This document shows, in pieces, positions 7,484-16,406 of a DNA stretch of 64,000 nucleotides (positions are counted from its first letter, which is position 1; each line of letters opens with the position of its first letter). The position numbers and the translations under genes were made by a program. The stretch comes from Tepidiforma thermophila. GTDB lineage: Bacteria; Chloroflexota; Dehalococcoidia; Tepidiformales; Tepidiformaceae. The notes under the pieces were generated by a model. That model searched no databases. It was not told the origin of the DNA and saw nothing but the letters and a program-made list of their open reading frames with translations. The stretch covers positions 1,240,001-1,304,000 of the forward strand of contig NZ_PDJQ01000001.1 of assembly GCF_002563855.1 (NCBI RefSeq). Reading direction: 5' to 3'.

Positions 7484-9202
7484 TTACGCCTTGATCCACA
7501 CGTCCTCGGCGTCGTCGTAGCCGGCGAGGAACGGCGTCGCTACTGCGTTGCGCACCCTCTTGTTGTAGACCGTGAACATGATCCGCGAGCCGATCCACAC
7601 CGGCCCCGGCGCCGTCGCCAGCTTCCGCTGGATCTCGAACACGATCTGCTTCCGCTTCTCGTAGTCGAACTCCACGGACTGCTGATCCAGCAGCTTGTCG
7701 ATCTCCGGGTCCGCGAACTTCCCGTAGTTTCGCGAGCCCTTCGCCGGGTCGCTGTGGTGGTAGATGAGCAGCTGCGCATCCGGGTACGGCCCCGAGAGGA
7801 AGAGCGTCCCTGCCAGGTTGTACTCACCCGCGATCTGCCGCCGCAGCATCGTCGCAAAGTCCGTCCCGACATTGTCGATCGTCAGCCGGATGCCCACCTC
7901 CCGCAGGTTCGAGACGATCACGTCCGTCACCTGGTTCGCGTTGAACGCCGTCGCCGTCATGATCGTCTCTTCAAACCCGTCGGGGTAGCCGGCTGCGGCG
8001 AGCAGCGCCTTCGCCTCCTTGATCTCGTCCTCCCGCTTCCCGAAGCCGGGCAGCTTCGCCAGCTCAGCGTCCGGGAGCACCCAGCCCGCGGCCGCCGGCG
8101 TCATCGCCCCGCCGGCGACACCGCCGCCGGCGTACACGTTGTCGTACACCTGCTTCCGGTCCACCGCCCGCCAGAGCGCCTGCCGAACCCGCAGGTCCTT
8201 GTACCGCTCCTTCGTGTGGTTAATTAGCAGGCACTCGCGCGTCGGGTTCGGCGCCCGCGTGATGTAGAAGTTCTGGTCATTCTCGAACTGCCGTGCCAGG
8301 TCCGCGGGCAGGCCAACCGAATCCGCCTGGTTCGCCCGGATGGCGTTCACCAGCGCCTGGTTATCCGTCTGGTTCACCACCTCCGCACCGTCGAGCCAGG
8401 CCGTGTTCGGCTTCCAGTACCCATCCGCCCGCTTCTTCACCGCGATCCGCTGGCCCGCCTCGAACGCCGCAATCTCGTACGGCCCCGAACCGACCACATC
8501 CTCAGGCTTTGTGATCGCATCGTCCCCGCGGTCGGCAATCTCCTTCGGAATGACCAGGTCGTACTGGTCCGACATCGCGTTCAGCAGGTCCGCCTTCGGC
8601 GCCTTCAGCTTGAAGCGCACCGTCGTCGCATCGATCGCCTCGATGGAGTCCACAATCGCATAGTTGCCCGACCGCGGCGACTTCGCCCCGAGCGCCTTGA
8701 TCCGCTCGAACGACGCCTTCACATCCTCGGCCGTCACCTGCCGGCCGTTGACCGGCGGCTTGTTCTGCCACTTCGCCTCGGGCCGCAGCTTGAAGATCAG
8801 CGTCGTCCCCCCGTCCGCAATCTCCGGCTGCGCTGCCGCAAGGTCGGGCTCCGGCAGGAACGGCGCCACCTTCTGGAACCGCATCAGGAAGTTGCCGCAC
8901 CAGTGCCACAGGAACGACGACTCCCACGGCGTGTTCGTCCGGTGGATGTCGATGACCGAGCCAATCGGCCCGCCCAGCAGCCGGAGCGTTCCCCCGGCGA
9001 CCGGCTTCTCCGACGTGTCCTGCGTCGGCGCCGCCGGGGTCAGCTGCGTGCCGCCCCCGTTCCCGCCCTCATCGTCATCGTCATCGCCGCAGCCGGCAAT
9101 CGCCATCGTCGCCAGTCCCAGCGTCGCCGCCGACCCGCCAGCAATAACCCGCCGCCGGCTGACCCGCCGGCGGCGCCAGTAGCTGTCCCAGTAGGAGCTC
9201 AT
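7484..9202 (-). CDS. ABC transporter substrate-binding lipoprotein (family 5), Tat-exported
   Basis: The 572-residue product is an extracellular solute-binding protein of the oligopeptide/nickel class. The N-terminus has overlapping twin-arginine motifs (SRRRVIAGG), a hydrophobic stretch and the lipobox AIAGC, followed by an Asp/Glu/Gly-rich tether. It is therefore predicted to be folded first, exported by Tat and lipidated. Family 5 body features follow: WHWCGNFLMRF, LRPEAKWQN, and the VVGSGPYEI segment near residue 200. The ATG at 9202 was chosen over an upstream TTG because a GGGGACAAGGA ribosome site lies in front of it. The ligand is unknown; peptides, glycosides and others are possible. 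Confidence 0.92.
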   Translation of the reverse strand: MSSYWDSYWRRRRVSRRRVIAGGSAATLGLATMAIAGCGDDDDDEGGNGGGTQLTPAAPTQDTSEKPVAGGTLRLLGGPIGSVIDIHRTNTPWESSFLWHWCGNFLMRFQKVAPFLPEPDLAAAQPEIADGGTTLIFKLRPEAKWQNKPPVNGRQVTAEDVKASFERIKALGAKSPRSGNYAIVDSIEAIDATTVRFKLKAPKADLLNAMSDQYDLVIPKEIADRGDDAITKPEDVVGSGPYEIAAFEAGQRIAVKKRADGYWKPNTAWLDGAEVVNQTDNQALVNAIRANQADSVGLPADLARQFENDQNFYITRAPNPTRECLLINHTKERYKDLRVRQALWRAVDRKQVYDNVYAGGGVAGGAMTPAAAGWVLPDAELAKLPGFGKREDEIKEAKALLAAAGYPDGFEETIMTATAFNANQVTDVIVSNLREVGIRLTIDNVGTDFATMLRRQIAGEYNLAGTLFLSGPYPDAQLLIYHHSDPAKGSRNYGKFADPEIDKLLDQQSVEFDYEKRKQIVFEIQRKLATAPGPVWIGSRIMFTVYNKRVRNAVATPFLAGYDDAEDVWIKA

Positions 9203-9259
9203 GATCCTTGTCCCCTCGTGCAATTTTTCGGGCCTGTGTTCGAATACAGGAGCGCGCCT

Positions 9260-9288
9260 ATCGTGCCGATAGACGCGGCACCGGTCAA
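9260..9288 (-). promoter_or_regulatory. Promoter and putative operator of the ABC receptor operon
   Basis: On the minus strand TTGACC (9288-9283) and CACGAT (9265-9260) are 17 bases apart. An inverted repeat with arms GTGCCG/CGGCAC (9263-9268 and 9276-9281) fills the spacer, as expected for repressor control. A leader of about 50 bases precedes the ATG at 9202. Confidence 0.45.
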
Positions 9289-9327
9289 CCGTGCACAGGT
9301 CTTCACCCGTTATCTACGCCGCAGCCC

Positions 9328-10671
9328 CTACCCGCGGATGACACTCTCCCCCAGGATCGCCTCCCGCGCCTCCGCCACCACATAGAGCGAGCCCGTCACG
9401 CACACCAGGTCATCCGGGTTCGCATGCGCCAGCGCCGTCTCCAGCCCCGCCGCGACCGTCTCCTCTGCCACCGCCGCCGGCCCCAGGAAGCCGATCTGCT
9501 GGATCATCTCGTACGGGTCCAGCGACCGCGGGTTCCGGAAACCGACGCACACAATGAGCTCCGCCAGCTTCGCCAGCTCGAACCCCATCGCCCGCAGGTC
9601 CTTATCCCGCGTCACCCCAAGAACCAGGAAACACCGCTTCCAGGTGAAATACTCCCGCAGTGCCCGCGCCAGCGCCGCCGCGCTTTCGCCGTTGTGCGCG
9701 CCGTCCGCCACAATCAGCGGCTTCTGGCCCATCACCTCCAGCCGCCCCGGCACCCGCACCCGCGCCAGCCCTTCCGCAATCGCCCGGTCGTCGAGTTCGA
9801 ACCCGCGCGCCCGGATCGCGTCTGCGACCGCCACGGCTGTCATCGCATTCTCCGCCTGGTGCCGCCCGAGCATCGGCGTCCGCAGCTCCAGCATCTCCCC
9901 GCCTGGCCGCCGCACCCTCAGCCGCTGCCCCCACGGGTGCATCTCCGTGACCTCCACGTCGTAGAGCGCCCCCGCGTCCACCAGCTCCGCCCCCACCTCC
10001 GCGCACCGCTCGCGGATGACGTCGAGCACCGCTGGGTCCCGCTGCCTCGCCACCACCGCTGTTGTCCCGGGCTTGATGATCCCCGCCTTGTCCCGCGCAA
10101 TCTCGACCGTCGTGCTCCCCAGGATTTGCGTGTGCTCCAGCGAAATCGGCGTGATCACCGCCACGTCCGTCGCCTCGAACACGTTCGTCGCGTCGAACGT
10201 CCCGCCCAGCCCGACCTCCACCACCTGCCAGTCCACCGGCGGCAGCTGCGCCCGCACCAGCCAGAAAAACAGCGCGGTCAGCACCCCGAACGTCGACACG
10301 TCCCCGTGGACGCTCTCCCGCTCCGCCTCCACCGCCGGCAGGATCGCCGAAAGTCCCGCCGCGAACTCCTCCGGGCTCACCGGCTCCCCGCCGATCGCGA
10401 TCCGCTCGGTGAACGAATGCAGGTGCGGGCTCGTGTACAGCGCGGTTGAATACCCCGCCTCCCGCAGGATCCCCGCGACCATCGCCGAGGTCGTGCCCTT
10501 CCCCTTCGAGCCGGTGATATGCACCGTCGGGCGCCCGAGGTGCGGGTCGTTCAGCCGCGCAAGGAGCGACCGCATCGACGCCACGCTCATCGTCGGGTTC
10601 GCCGACGCCTGGTATCCTCGCTCCATATCGCTCAGCGAGAGCAGGTATCCGACCGCCTCCGGGTACTCCAT
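9328..10671 (-). CDS. folC: Bifunctional folylpolyglutamate synthase/dihydrofolate synthase
   Basis: The 447-residue Mur-ligase-family enzyme adds glutamate to dihydropteroate and to reduced folates using ATP. The ATP loop GSKGKGTT spans residues 54-60, preceded by the VHITG strand. Later family motifs include SPHLHSFTERI (residues about 84-94), a TFDATN strand, the SLEHTQILG segment and GAHN near the start of the C-terminal domain. Length is normal for FolC. The ATG at 10671 is six bases after TAGAAT (10683-10678), indicating its own leaderless promoter rather than cotranscription with the gene upstream, which starts with its own signal. Confidence 0.93.
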   Translation of the reverse strand: MEYPEAVGYLLSLSDMERGYQASANPTMSVASMRSLLARLNDPHLGRPTVHITGSKGKGTTSAMVAGILREAGYSTALYTSPHLHSFTERIAIGGEPVSPEEFAAGLSAILPAVEAERESVHGDVSTFGVLTALFFWLVRAQLPPVDWQVVEVGLGGTFDATNVFEATDVAVITPISLEHTQILGSTTVEIARDKAGIIKPGTTAVVARQRDPAVLDVIRERCAEVGAELVDAGALYDVEVTEMHPWGQRLRVRRPGGEMLELRTPMLGRHQAENAMTAVAVADAIRARGFELDDRAIAEGLARVRVPGRLEVMGQKPLIVADGAHNGESAAALARALREYFTWKRCFLVLGVTRDKDLRAMGFELAKLAELIVCVGFRNPRSLDPYEMIQQIGFLGPAAVAEETVAAGLETALAHANPDDLVCVTGSLYVVAEAREAILGESVIRG

Positions 10672-10694
10672 CCCCCGATTCTAGCTCGCGGCCG

Positions 10695-11174
10695 TCAGTC
10701 CGCGTCCTCGCCCTCGAAATCGACGATGTGCCGCGCCGCCTCAAACCCGCGCATCAATATCAGCCGCCGCGGCCGGATGCGGAACAGGATGCCCCGGTCG
10801 GTGAACACCGCCGCCATCTTGTTCTTCGACTCCAGCTCCTGCAGGAGCGGCGTATACATCTCAGACTCCCGCGCCACTTCCTCCGCGCGCCCCTCGATAA
10901 CCACACGGTTGAACGCCGTCCAGTCCGACCGGATCACCTCCCGGTTGTCGACCAGGAACGATACCTCCGGCGTCGCCCGGATATTCCGGGTGTGCTGCGG
11001 GCGCGTGCCGCTCCCGAACAGCACCTCCCCGTTCGGCCGCAGGTGAAACAGCACAAACGTCACGTACGGTGTGCCGTCCTCTGCATGGGTCGTCGCAAGC
11101 GTCCCGCCCAGCTGGTCCAGCCCCAGCCGGTATGCCTGCTCCAGGATCTCCTCGCGGGTCAGCTGCTCACTCAC
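10695..11174 (-). CDS. Pyridoxamine 5'-phosphate oxidase-like flavoprotein
   Basis: This 159-residue split beta-barrel protein of the PNPOx-like superfamily shows the typical run LATTHAEDGTPYVTFVLF, then the FGSGTRPQHTRNIRATPEVSF stretch in which small residues line an FMN or related cofactor site. Members include haem-degrading HugZ-like enzymes and F420- or FMN-binding proteins; the exact activity is not fixed by sequence. The GTG start at 11174 follows TAGAAT (11188-11183) by eight bases. It diverges from the anchored-protein gene starting at 11255. Confidence 0.75.
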   Translation of the reverse strand: MSEQLTREEILEQAYRLGLDQLGGTLATTHAEDGTPYVTFVLFHLRPNGEVLFGSGTRPQHTRNIRATPEVSFLVDNREVIRSDWTAFNRVVIEGRAEEVARESEMYTPLLQELESKNKMAAVFTDRGILFRIRPRRLILMRGFEAARHIVDFEGEDAD

Positions 11175-11182
11175 GGGCCCCG

Positions 11183-11246
11183 ATTCTACGGCCGCCTCGC
11201 CCTCGCCGCACCGTCGTTGAACCGAACCGCCAGCCCGCCGTACGGT
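11183..11246. promoter_or_regulatory. Back-to-back leaderless promoters
   Basis: Two -10-like hexamers face opposite ways: TAGAAT on the minus strand (11188-11183), eight bases before the GTG at 11174, and TACGGT on the plus strand (11241-11246), eight bases before the GTG at 11255. Neither gene has a Shine-Dalgarno sequence. No clear -35 element is visible for either. Confidence 0.4.
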
Positions 11247-11254
11247 TGTCGCTG

Positions 11255-11800
11255 GTGACTCCTTCAGAACCCGGGCGCCGCATCCTCCTCGAAACCCCAT
11301 CCCCCGACCGCCAGGGGCGGACCGGCTGCATCGCCGCCGGCGCCATCATCGGGGTCCTCGTCGGCCTGATGGTCGGCCTCTACGCCCTGCCGCCCATCCT
11401 CAAGAGCATCTACGGCGAAAAGAAGATCGCTGGCGGCGAGGTCTTCGAAGGCGACGGCCGCGTCATCGCCGTCGAGGCTGTCGGCATCGCCTCCGAGCCG
11501 CTTGGCGAACCCTCCCCCGGCATGCAGCGCGCCGATGTCGCCCTCCGCCTCCGCATCACCAGCAACAAAACCTGGGACGCCACCCTCGCCGACTGGACCC
11601 TCGAAGTCGCCGGCATCGAAAACTGGATTCCCGCCGCCTCCGCAACCACCGACGGCCAGCCCGGCTTCGCTCCCCCGCTCGGCAAAACCTCCACCGTCGA
11701 ACTCCGCTTCATCGTCGAACGTCCCGCCGGCGAAACCGCACCGCTGCGCCTCGAGGCGCTCCACCTCGCCAACCCGCGCGTCCGCTTCGCCCTCGAATGA
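11255..11800 (+). CDS. Single-span membrane protein, unknown function
   Basis: The 181-residue product has about 25 cytoplasmic residues and a Gly-rich membrane span (CIAAGAIIGVLVGLMVGLYALPPIL). The extracytoplasmic domain of about 130 residues is predicted beta-sandwich-like (strands such as VALRLRITSNKTW and TVELRFIVERP), similar in style to DUF4352-like surface domains, but I cannot assign a family. The GTG at 11255 was chosen from the leaderless TACGGT signal. The stop overlaps the start of the uracil glycosylase gene (ATGA), so the three genes 11255-13507 form an operon. Confidence 0.6.
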   Translation: MTPSEPGRRILLETPSPDRQGRTGCIAAGAIIGVLVGLMVGLYALPPILKSIYGEKKIAGGEVFEGDGRVIAVEAVGIASEPLGEPSPGMQRADVALRLRITSNKTWDATLADWTLEVAGIENWIPAASATTDGQPGFAPPLGKTSTVELRFIVERPAGETAPLRLEALHLANPRVRFALE

Positions 11801-12405
11801 CCGAACTCCCCTGCGGCTGCCCCGGTTCCCTTCCCCACCTCCTCCGTCCCGGCCTGCGGCTCGTCTTCATCGGCTACAACCCGGCCATCTACTCCGCGCG
11901 GGCCGGCCACTACTATGCCCGCCCGGGCAACCGCTTCTGGGTCCACCTCTCCGAGTCCGGCATCGCCGGCCGCCCGGTGCGCCCCGAAGACGACCGCCTC
12001 CTCCCCGAAGAGGCCGGCATCGGCTTCACCGACCTCTGCTGCCGCCCGACCGTCCGCGCCGAGCACCTCACCGCCGACGAGATCCGCGCCGGCGCCCTCC
12101 GCCTCCACCGCGAACTGCTCGAATTCCAGCCCGCCATCGCCTGCTTCAGCGGCCGCGGCATCTACCAGCACTTCGCCCGGCACGCGCTTGGCATCCCCGC
12201 CGCCGAGCTCGCCCGCCGGCCCTACGGCGAGCAGCCCGAGCGGATCGGCCGCACCATCCCCTGGGTCATCCCGAGTTCGAGCGGCCTCGCCTCCCGCTGG
12301 CATGCCCTCCGCCTCGAGTGGCTCCACCGGCTCCGCGAAGCCCTCCCGCCCCTCGAACCGCCCTCCTGCCCCACTTCCTCATTGGAAGCTCCCGCTTCAC
12401 CCTAA
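11797..12405 (+). CDS. mug: G/U mismatch-specific uracil-DNA glycosylase (Mug/TDG family)
   Basis: The 202-residue protein removes uracil or related lesions opposite guanine, starting base-excision repair. Motif 1, GYNPAIYSARAGHYYARPGNRFW (about residues 26-48), matches the Mug/TDG pattern GxNPG...ANRFW, and Asn28 is at the catalytic position. The C-terminal motif IPSSSGLAS corresponds to the wedge motif (PNPSGLSR in the family). The first family Gly is Tyr here. It overlaps the upstream membrane-protein gene by four bases and is followed after four bases by the YchF-like gene. Confidence 0.85.
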   Translation: MTELPCGCPGSLPHLLRPGLRLVFIGYNPAIYSARAGHYYARPGNRFWVHLSESGIAGRPVRPEDDRLLPEEAGIGFTDLCCRPTVRAEHLTADEIRAGALRLHRELLEFQPAIACFSGRGIYQHFARHALGIPAAELARRPYGEQPERIGRTIPWVIPSSSGLASRWHALRLEWLHRLREALPPLEPPSCPTSSLEAPASP

Positions 12406-12409
12406 GCCC

Positions 12410-13507
12410 ATGCAGCTCGGCATCATCGGCCTCGCCCGCTCCGGCAAGACCACCGTCTTCAACGCCGTTACCCGCGGCTCCGCCCAGGTCGGCGCCTACT
12501 CCTCCTCCACCCAGCCCAACATCGGCGTCGTCAACGTCCCCGACGAGCGCGTCGACGCCCTGGCCCGGCTCTATAAGCCGAAGAAGGTCACCTACGCGAC
12601 TATCCAGTACGTCGACTTCCCCGCCGCCGGCGAGTCCTTCGGCAAAGGCGAGGGCCCGGCGGGGAAGTTCATCAACGACCTCGCCCGAATGGACGCCTTT
12701 ATCCACGTCGTCCGCGCCTTCCGCGACGACTCTGTCCCCCATCCCGAGGGCTCGGTCGACCCCGACCGCGACATCCAGACGATGGACCTCGAACTCGCCT
12801 TCGCCGACCTCGCCATCATCGAGCGCCGCCTCCAGCGCCTCGAGACGGAAATCCGCTCCATGAAGGCCGGCGAACGCGAACGCCCCCTCCGCCTCAAGGC
12901 CCTCCTCGAGCGGCTCAAGGCCGGCCTCGAAAACGACATTCCCATCCGCGCCCAGGAGCTCTCCGACGACGACCGCCAGCTCCTCGAAGGCACCCAGTTC
13001 CTCACCGCCAAGCCGCTCCTCCTGCTCATCAACATCGGCGAGGAGGACCTCCCCCGCCGCGCCGAACTCGAAGCCGTCTACCGCGAGAAGTACGCCGGCC
13101 CCGGCCGCGACGTCGCCGTCATGGCCGGCAAGTTCGAAATGGACCTCAACGAACTCTCCGAGGAGGAAGCCGCCGAGTTCCGCGCCGCCGCCGGCGTCAC
13201 CGAAAGCGGCATGGCCAGCGCCATCCGCGCCAGCTACCGCCTCCTCGGCCTCATCTCCTTCCTCACCGCCGGCCCCGATGAGTGCCGCGCCTGGACCATC
13301 CCCGCCGGCGCAACCGCCCCCGAAGCCGCCGGCAAAATCCACAGCGACCTCCAGCGCGGCTTCATCCGCGCCGAAGTCATCCGCTGCGAAGACCTCCTCG
13401 CCGCCGGCAGCGAAGCCGAAGCCAAAAAGCGCGGCCTCCTCCGCACCGAAGGCAAGCAGTACGTCGTCCAGGACGGCGACGTCCTCCACATCCTCTTCAA
13501 CGTCTGA
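12410..13507 (+). CDS. YchF-like GTPase/ATPase of the OBG family with TGS domain
   Basis: The 365-residue translation-associated P-loop NTPase is of the YchF type. The Walker A loop is GLARSGKTT (residues 7-15), a variant of the usual GLPNVGKST. The specificity motif is NIGE (NxxE in place of NKxD), the hallmark that lets YchF bind ATP. A helical insertion follows the G domain and a C-terminal TGS-like domain (AWTIPAGATAPEAAGKIHSDLQRGFI) ends the protein with the typical HILFNV tail. It is distinct enough from canonical ychF that the symbol is withheld. It is the last gene of the operon. Confidence 0.85.
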   Translation: MQLGIIGLARSGKTTVFNAVTRGSAQVGAYSSSTQPNIGVVNVPDERVDALARLYKPKKVTYATIQYVDFPAAGESFGKGEGPAGKFINDLARMDAFIHVVRAFRDDSVPHPEGSVDPDRDIQTMDLELAFADLAIIERRLQRLETEIRSMKAGERERPLRLKALLERLKAGLENDIPIRAQELSDDDRQLLEGTQFLTAKPLLLLINIGEEDLPRRAELEAVYREKYAGPGRDVAVMAGKFEMDLNELSEEEAAEFRAAAGVTESGMASAIRASYRLLGLISFLTAGPDECRAWTIPAGATAPEAAGKIHSDLQRGFIRAEVIRCEDLLAAGSEAEAKKRGLLRTEGKQYVVQDGDVLHILFNV

Positions 13508-13534
13508 AGACGCACGCCAGCCGGCCGGCCCGCG

Positions 13535-14551
13535 CTACATCCCCGCCGCCTTCGGCGACATCTCCCGCATCGCCTGCAGCACCCGCGCCCGCCGCACCGC
13601 AGGGTCCGGGTCGAACGAAATGAACTGCAGGAACGCGGTATCGACCCCCGCCTCCAGGTACCGCTGTACGTGCGCGTTCCGCTCGTCGGCCGTGCCCGCC
13701 ACGAACAGGTCCTGCACCACCACGTCCGGCACCGCCGCCAGCGCAGCCTTCCGGTCGCCGCTGTCCCATGCCGTCCACATCGCCGAAAGCAGTGGCTCGC
13801 GCCCCAGCCAGCGGTGAAACTCCTTGTACACCGGCACGTTCAAATAGGCGTTCAGGTGCCGCCGCTGCAGCATCGCCACCTCCGGCGTCAGCGGGTCGAT
13901 GCACACCATCAGCCGCGCCGTAATCTCCACATCATCCGGGTTCCGCCCTGCCGCCTTCGCCGCCTCGCGAACCACCGCGACGCTCTTCTTGACGTCCTCT
14001 GCCGAAAGCCAGTTGATGATCGCCCCGTCGCCCACCTCCCCCGCCACCCGAAGCATCCCTTCCCGGAGCGCCGCGATATGAATCGGAATCGGCGGGCTCG
14101 GCGGCTTCGCCATCCGGAATCCGTCCACCCGGAACGTCTCCCCTTCGAACACCACCCGCTCGCCCGCAAATGCCTTCCGCAGGAAGAGCGCCATCTCCCG
14201 CACCCGCGTCGCCGGTTTGCGGAATTTCCCGCCGTTCCACAGCTCCACGATCGGCTGCGACCCCGACCCGATGCCCAGGTTGAATCGCCCCGGCGCTACC
14301 TCCGCCACCCCGGCCGCGGTCTCCGCCAGCGTCGCCGGTCCCCGCGTGTAGACGTTCGCAATCGCCGTCCCCAGCCGGAGATTCGTGTGCAGCCCGATGA
14401 CCGCCAGCGGCGTGAACGCGTCGATCGCATCAACCTCATACGACCATGCGTCGGTGTACCCGAGCCGCTCCGCCTCCTGGCACACCTCGGGGTGCTCCCG
14501 CAGCGACACCCCGTCCAGCGGGACCGACAGTGAAAGGCGCTTTGTTGCCAT
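13535..14551 (-). CDS. LLM-class flavin-dependent oxidoreductase (F420- or FMN-dependent)
   Basis: This 338-residue TIM-barrel protein of the luciferase-like monooxygenase superfamily has features of the F420-dependent subfamily: the SYEVDAIDAFTPL segment, LGTAIANVYTRGP, RFNLGIGSGS and the PIHIAALREGML strand. Such enzymes carry out hydride transfer or monooxygenation on varied substrates. The ATG at 14551 directly abuts the stop of the phosphotransferase gene (TAGATG), so the two are cotranscribed. Confidence 0.85.
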   Translation of the reverse strand: MATKRLSLSVPLDGVSLREHPEVCQEAERLGYTDAWSYEVDAIDAFTPLAVIGLHTNLRLGTAIANVYTRGPATLAETAAGVAEVAPGRFNLGIGSGSQPIVELWNGGKFRKPATRVREMALFLRKAFAGERVVFEGETFRVDGFRMAKPPSPPIPIHIAALREGMLRVAGEVGDGAIINWLSAEDVKKSVAVVREAAKAAGRNPDDVEITARLMVCIDPLTPEVAMLQRRHLNAYLNVPVYKEFHRWLGREPLLSAMWTAWDSGDRKAALAAVPDVVVQDLFVAGTADERNAHVQRYLEAGVDTAFLQFISFDPDPAVRRARVLQAMREMSPKAAGM

Positions 14552-15592
14552 CTAATCCGACTCCCCCATCAGTCGATGCATCCGCTCGATCAGGACCGGC
14601 ACATACCACTCGAAATCCGCGGCTCCCGGGTTCGAAGCCGTCCGTTCGAGGTAGTGCATGTACAGCCCCTCGAGGATGATCGCCATCTTGTATACCGCCA
14701 GGACGCTGTAGAAGCCGAAATGCTTCATCGAGCGCCCGCTCTTCGCCTCGTACCGCGCCGCCATCTCCTCCCGGCTCGGGAACCCCTCCAGCTCCGTCAG
14801 CGTCGACCGGTTGTTCAGCTGCCGCGTCCCCGGCGGGTCGCCCTGGTCGCCCCACGTCGAAAGCAGCCAGCCGAGGTCCGCCAGCGGGTCCCCGATCGTC
14901 GCCATCTCCCAGTCCAGGATCCCCAGCAGCCGCGGCTCGTCTGCCGCAAAGATGACGTTGTCCAGCTTGTAGTCCCCGTGCACCACCGAAACATCCGCCT
15001 CCGCCGGCAGCCGCGCCCGCAGCCACGCCGTCGCCTCGTCCAGCCCCGGCAGCTCCCGCGTCCGCGGCCGGGTCAGCTCCCACTGCTTCGCCCACCGCTC
15101 CACCTGCCGCGGCAGGTACGTCTCGCCCTTCCCCGTCAGCCCCGCGGCCTGCCAGTCGACCGCATGGAGCTCCACCAGCGCATCGACCAGCTCCTCCGCC
15201 ACCCTCCGCCGCCCCTCCGGCGTGTCGTACGCCGCCGGCACCTCCGACCGGATGACCACGCCATCCAGCCGCTCCATCAGGTAGAACGGCGCCCCGATGA
15301 CCGATGGGTCCTCGCACACCGCCACCGGCCGCGGCACCCGTGCCCGCCCGTGCAGCGCCGCGATGTACCGGTACTCCCGGATGACGTCGTGCGCCGTCGG
15401 CAGCAGCGGCCCCCGCGGCGGACGCCGCATCACCCATCGCTCGCTCCCGCGCTCAACATAAAACGTCTCGTTCGAAAACCCGGCAACGTGCTTCTCGACC
15501 GTAATCGGGCCCGGCTCGCCCGGCACGTGCTCGTTCACGAACCGTTCCAGTGCGGCGAGGTCGACCAGCTCACCCGGGGGCGTTTCGGCCAT
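14552..15592 (-). CDS. Aminoglycoside phosphotransferase/ACAD10-type kinase family protein
   Basis: The 346-residue kinase-fold protein has an N-lobe VEKHVAGFSNETFYV, the catalytic loop HGDYKLDN and the metal-binding ILDWEMATIGDPLADLGWLL. This set is typical of the ACAD10/11-associated phosphotransferase group found beside acyl-CoA dehydrogenases, which phosphorylate hydroxy-acids or hydroxyacyl-CoA, rather than of antibiotic-resistance enzymes. The ATG at 15592 has a GGAGGAG ribosome site. Cotranscribed with the downstream LLM oxidoreductase. Confidence 0.85.
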   Translation of the reverse strand: MAETPPGELVDLAALERFVNEHVPGEPGPITVEKHVAGFSNETFYVERGSERWVMRRPPRGPLLPTAHDVIREYRYIAALHGRARVPRPVAVCEDPSVIGAPFYLMERLDGVVIRSEVPAAYDTPEGRRRVAEELVDALVELHAVDWQAAGLTGKGETYLPRQVERWAKQWELTRPRTRELPGLDEATAWLRARLPAEADVSVVHGDYKLDNVIFAADEPRLLGILDWEMATIGDPLADLGWLLSTWGDQGDPPGTRQLNNRSTLTELEGFPSREEMAARYEAKSGRSMKHFGFYSVLAVYKMAIILEGLYMHYLERTASNPGAADFEWYVPVLIERMHRLMGESD

Positions 15593-15720
15593 CGCAACTC
15601 CTCCGCATCCTCGGAATGCCCCAGGGACCACACGTCGGCTTCGAGGGGGCTCGCTGAGTCTTGCCGGGCCCGCCCTCGCCGTCAACCACCCGCCTCTGCC
15701 GCTCCCGTACAATCCCTGCC

Positions 15721-16215
15721 ATGGACCTCTACCGCGGCACCATCTCGAAGCGCGACCGGCGCGCCTTCCTCCCGCAGCCCATCCCTGAAGAGTCCCTCCG
15801 GCGCATCCTCCAGGCCGGTCGCATGACGCCCTCCTCCAAGAACGCCGAACCGAACCGCTTCATCGTCGTCCGCTCGCCCGAAGGCAAACAGGCCCTCGCC
15901 GACCTCAGCCCCATGGCCCGCTGGCTCGCCGATGCCGCCGTCGTCATCGTCATCGCCCAGGTCAACGAACACCCCTTCGATGCCGGCCGCTGCGCCCAGA
16001 ACATGATGCTCGCCGCCTGGAACGACGGTATCGGCTCCTGCCCGGCCCACCTCCCCGAAGAGCGCGTCCGCGAACTCCTCGGCATCCCGCCCGAGGTCTT
16101 CATCAATCGCGTCATCGGCTTCGGTTACCTCGACCCCGAACGCTCCGGCCCGCCGCCGGCCGTCGCCCGCAAGCGCAAACCCCTCGAAGAGCTCGTCCAC
16201 GAAGAACGCTGGTAG
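15721..16215 (+). CDS. Nitroreductase family protein
   Basis: The short (164-residue) FMN-dependent nitroreductase-fold protein has the N-terminal phosphate-binding RDRRAFLPQPIPEESLRRIL and SSKNAEPNRF segments and a C-terminal half (GRCAQNMMLAAWNDGIGSC) typical of the family. It would reduce nitro compounds, quinones or flavins with NAD(P)H, acting as a homodimer. The ATG follows TACAAT (15708-15713) by seven bases: leaderless. It faces the tRNA gene. Confidence 0.85.
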   Translation: MDLYRGTISKRDRRAFLPQPIPEESLRRILQAGRMTPSSKNAEPNRFIVVRSPEGKQALADLSPMARWLADAAVVIVIAQVNEHPFDAGRCAQNMMLAAWNDGIGSCPAHLPEERVRELLGIPPEVFINRVIGFGYLDPERSGPPPAVARKRKPLEELVHEERW

Positions 16216-16243
16216 GCTGCTCCCGCCCGGCAGAAAACGAAGC

Positions 16244-16320
16244 TGGCGCCCTCGGCAGGACTCGAACCCACAACCTGCTGATCCGAAGTCAGCTGCTCTA
16301 TCCGATTGAGCTACGAGGGC
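16244..16320 (-). tRNA. tRNA-Arg (anticodon UCG), CCA encoded
   Basis: The minus strand folds into a full cloverleaf. The seven-pair acceptor stem is 16320-16314 with 16254-16248, the D stem is GCTC/GAGC, and the five-pair anticodon stem is GCTGA/TCAGC. The anticodon loop CTTCGGA gives anticodon UCG (reads CGA), and the T arm contains TTCGAGT. The discriminator base is G and the CCA end is encoded (16246-16244). No intron. It lies in the gap between a nitroreductase gene and the haemoglobin gene. Confidence 0.95.
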
Positions 16321-16406
16321 GCGCCGCACTCGCCGGTCACCCGGCCATCCTCATCTTACCCCCTCGCCCGGCCCCGCGCGCCCGCCGCCCGGCTATCATC
16401 AATCCT

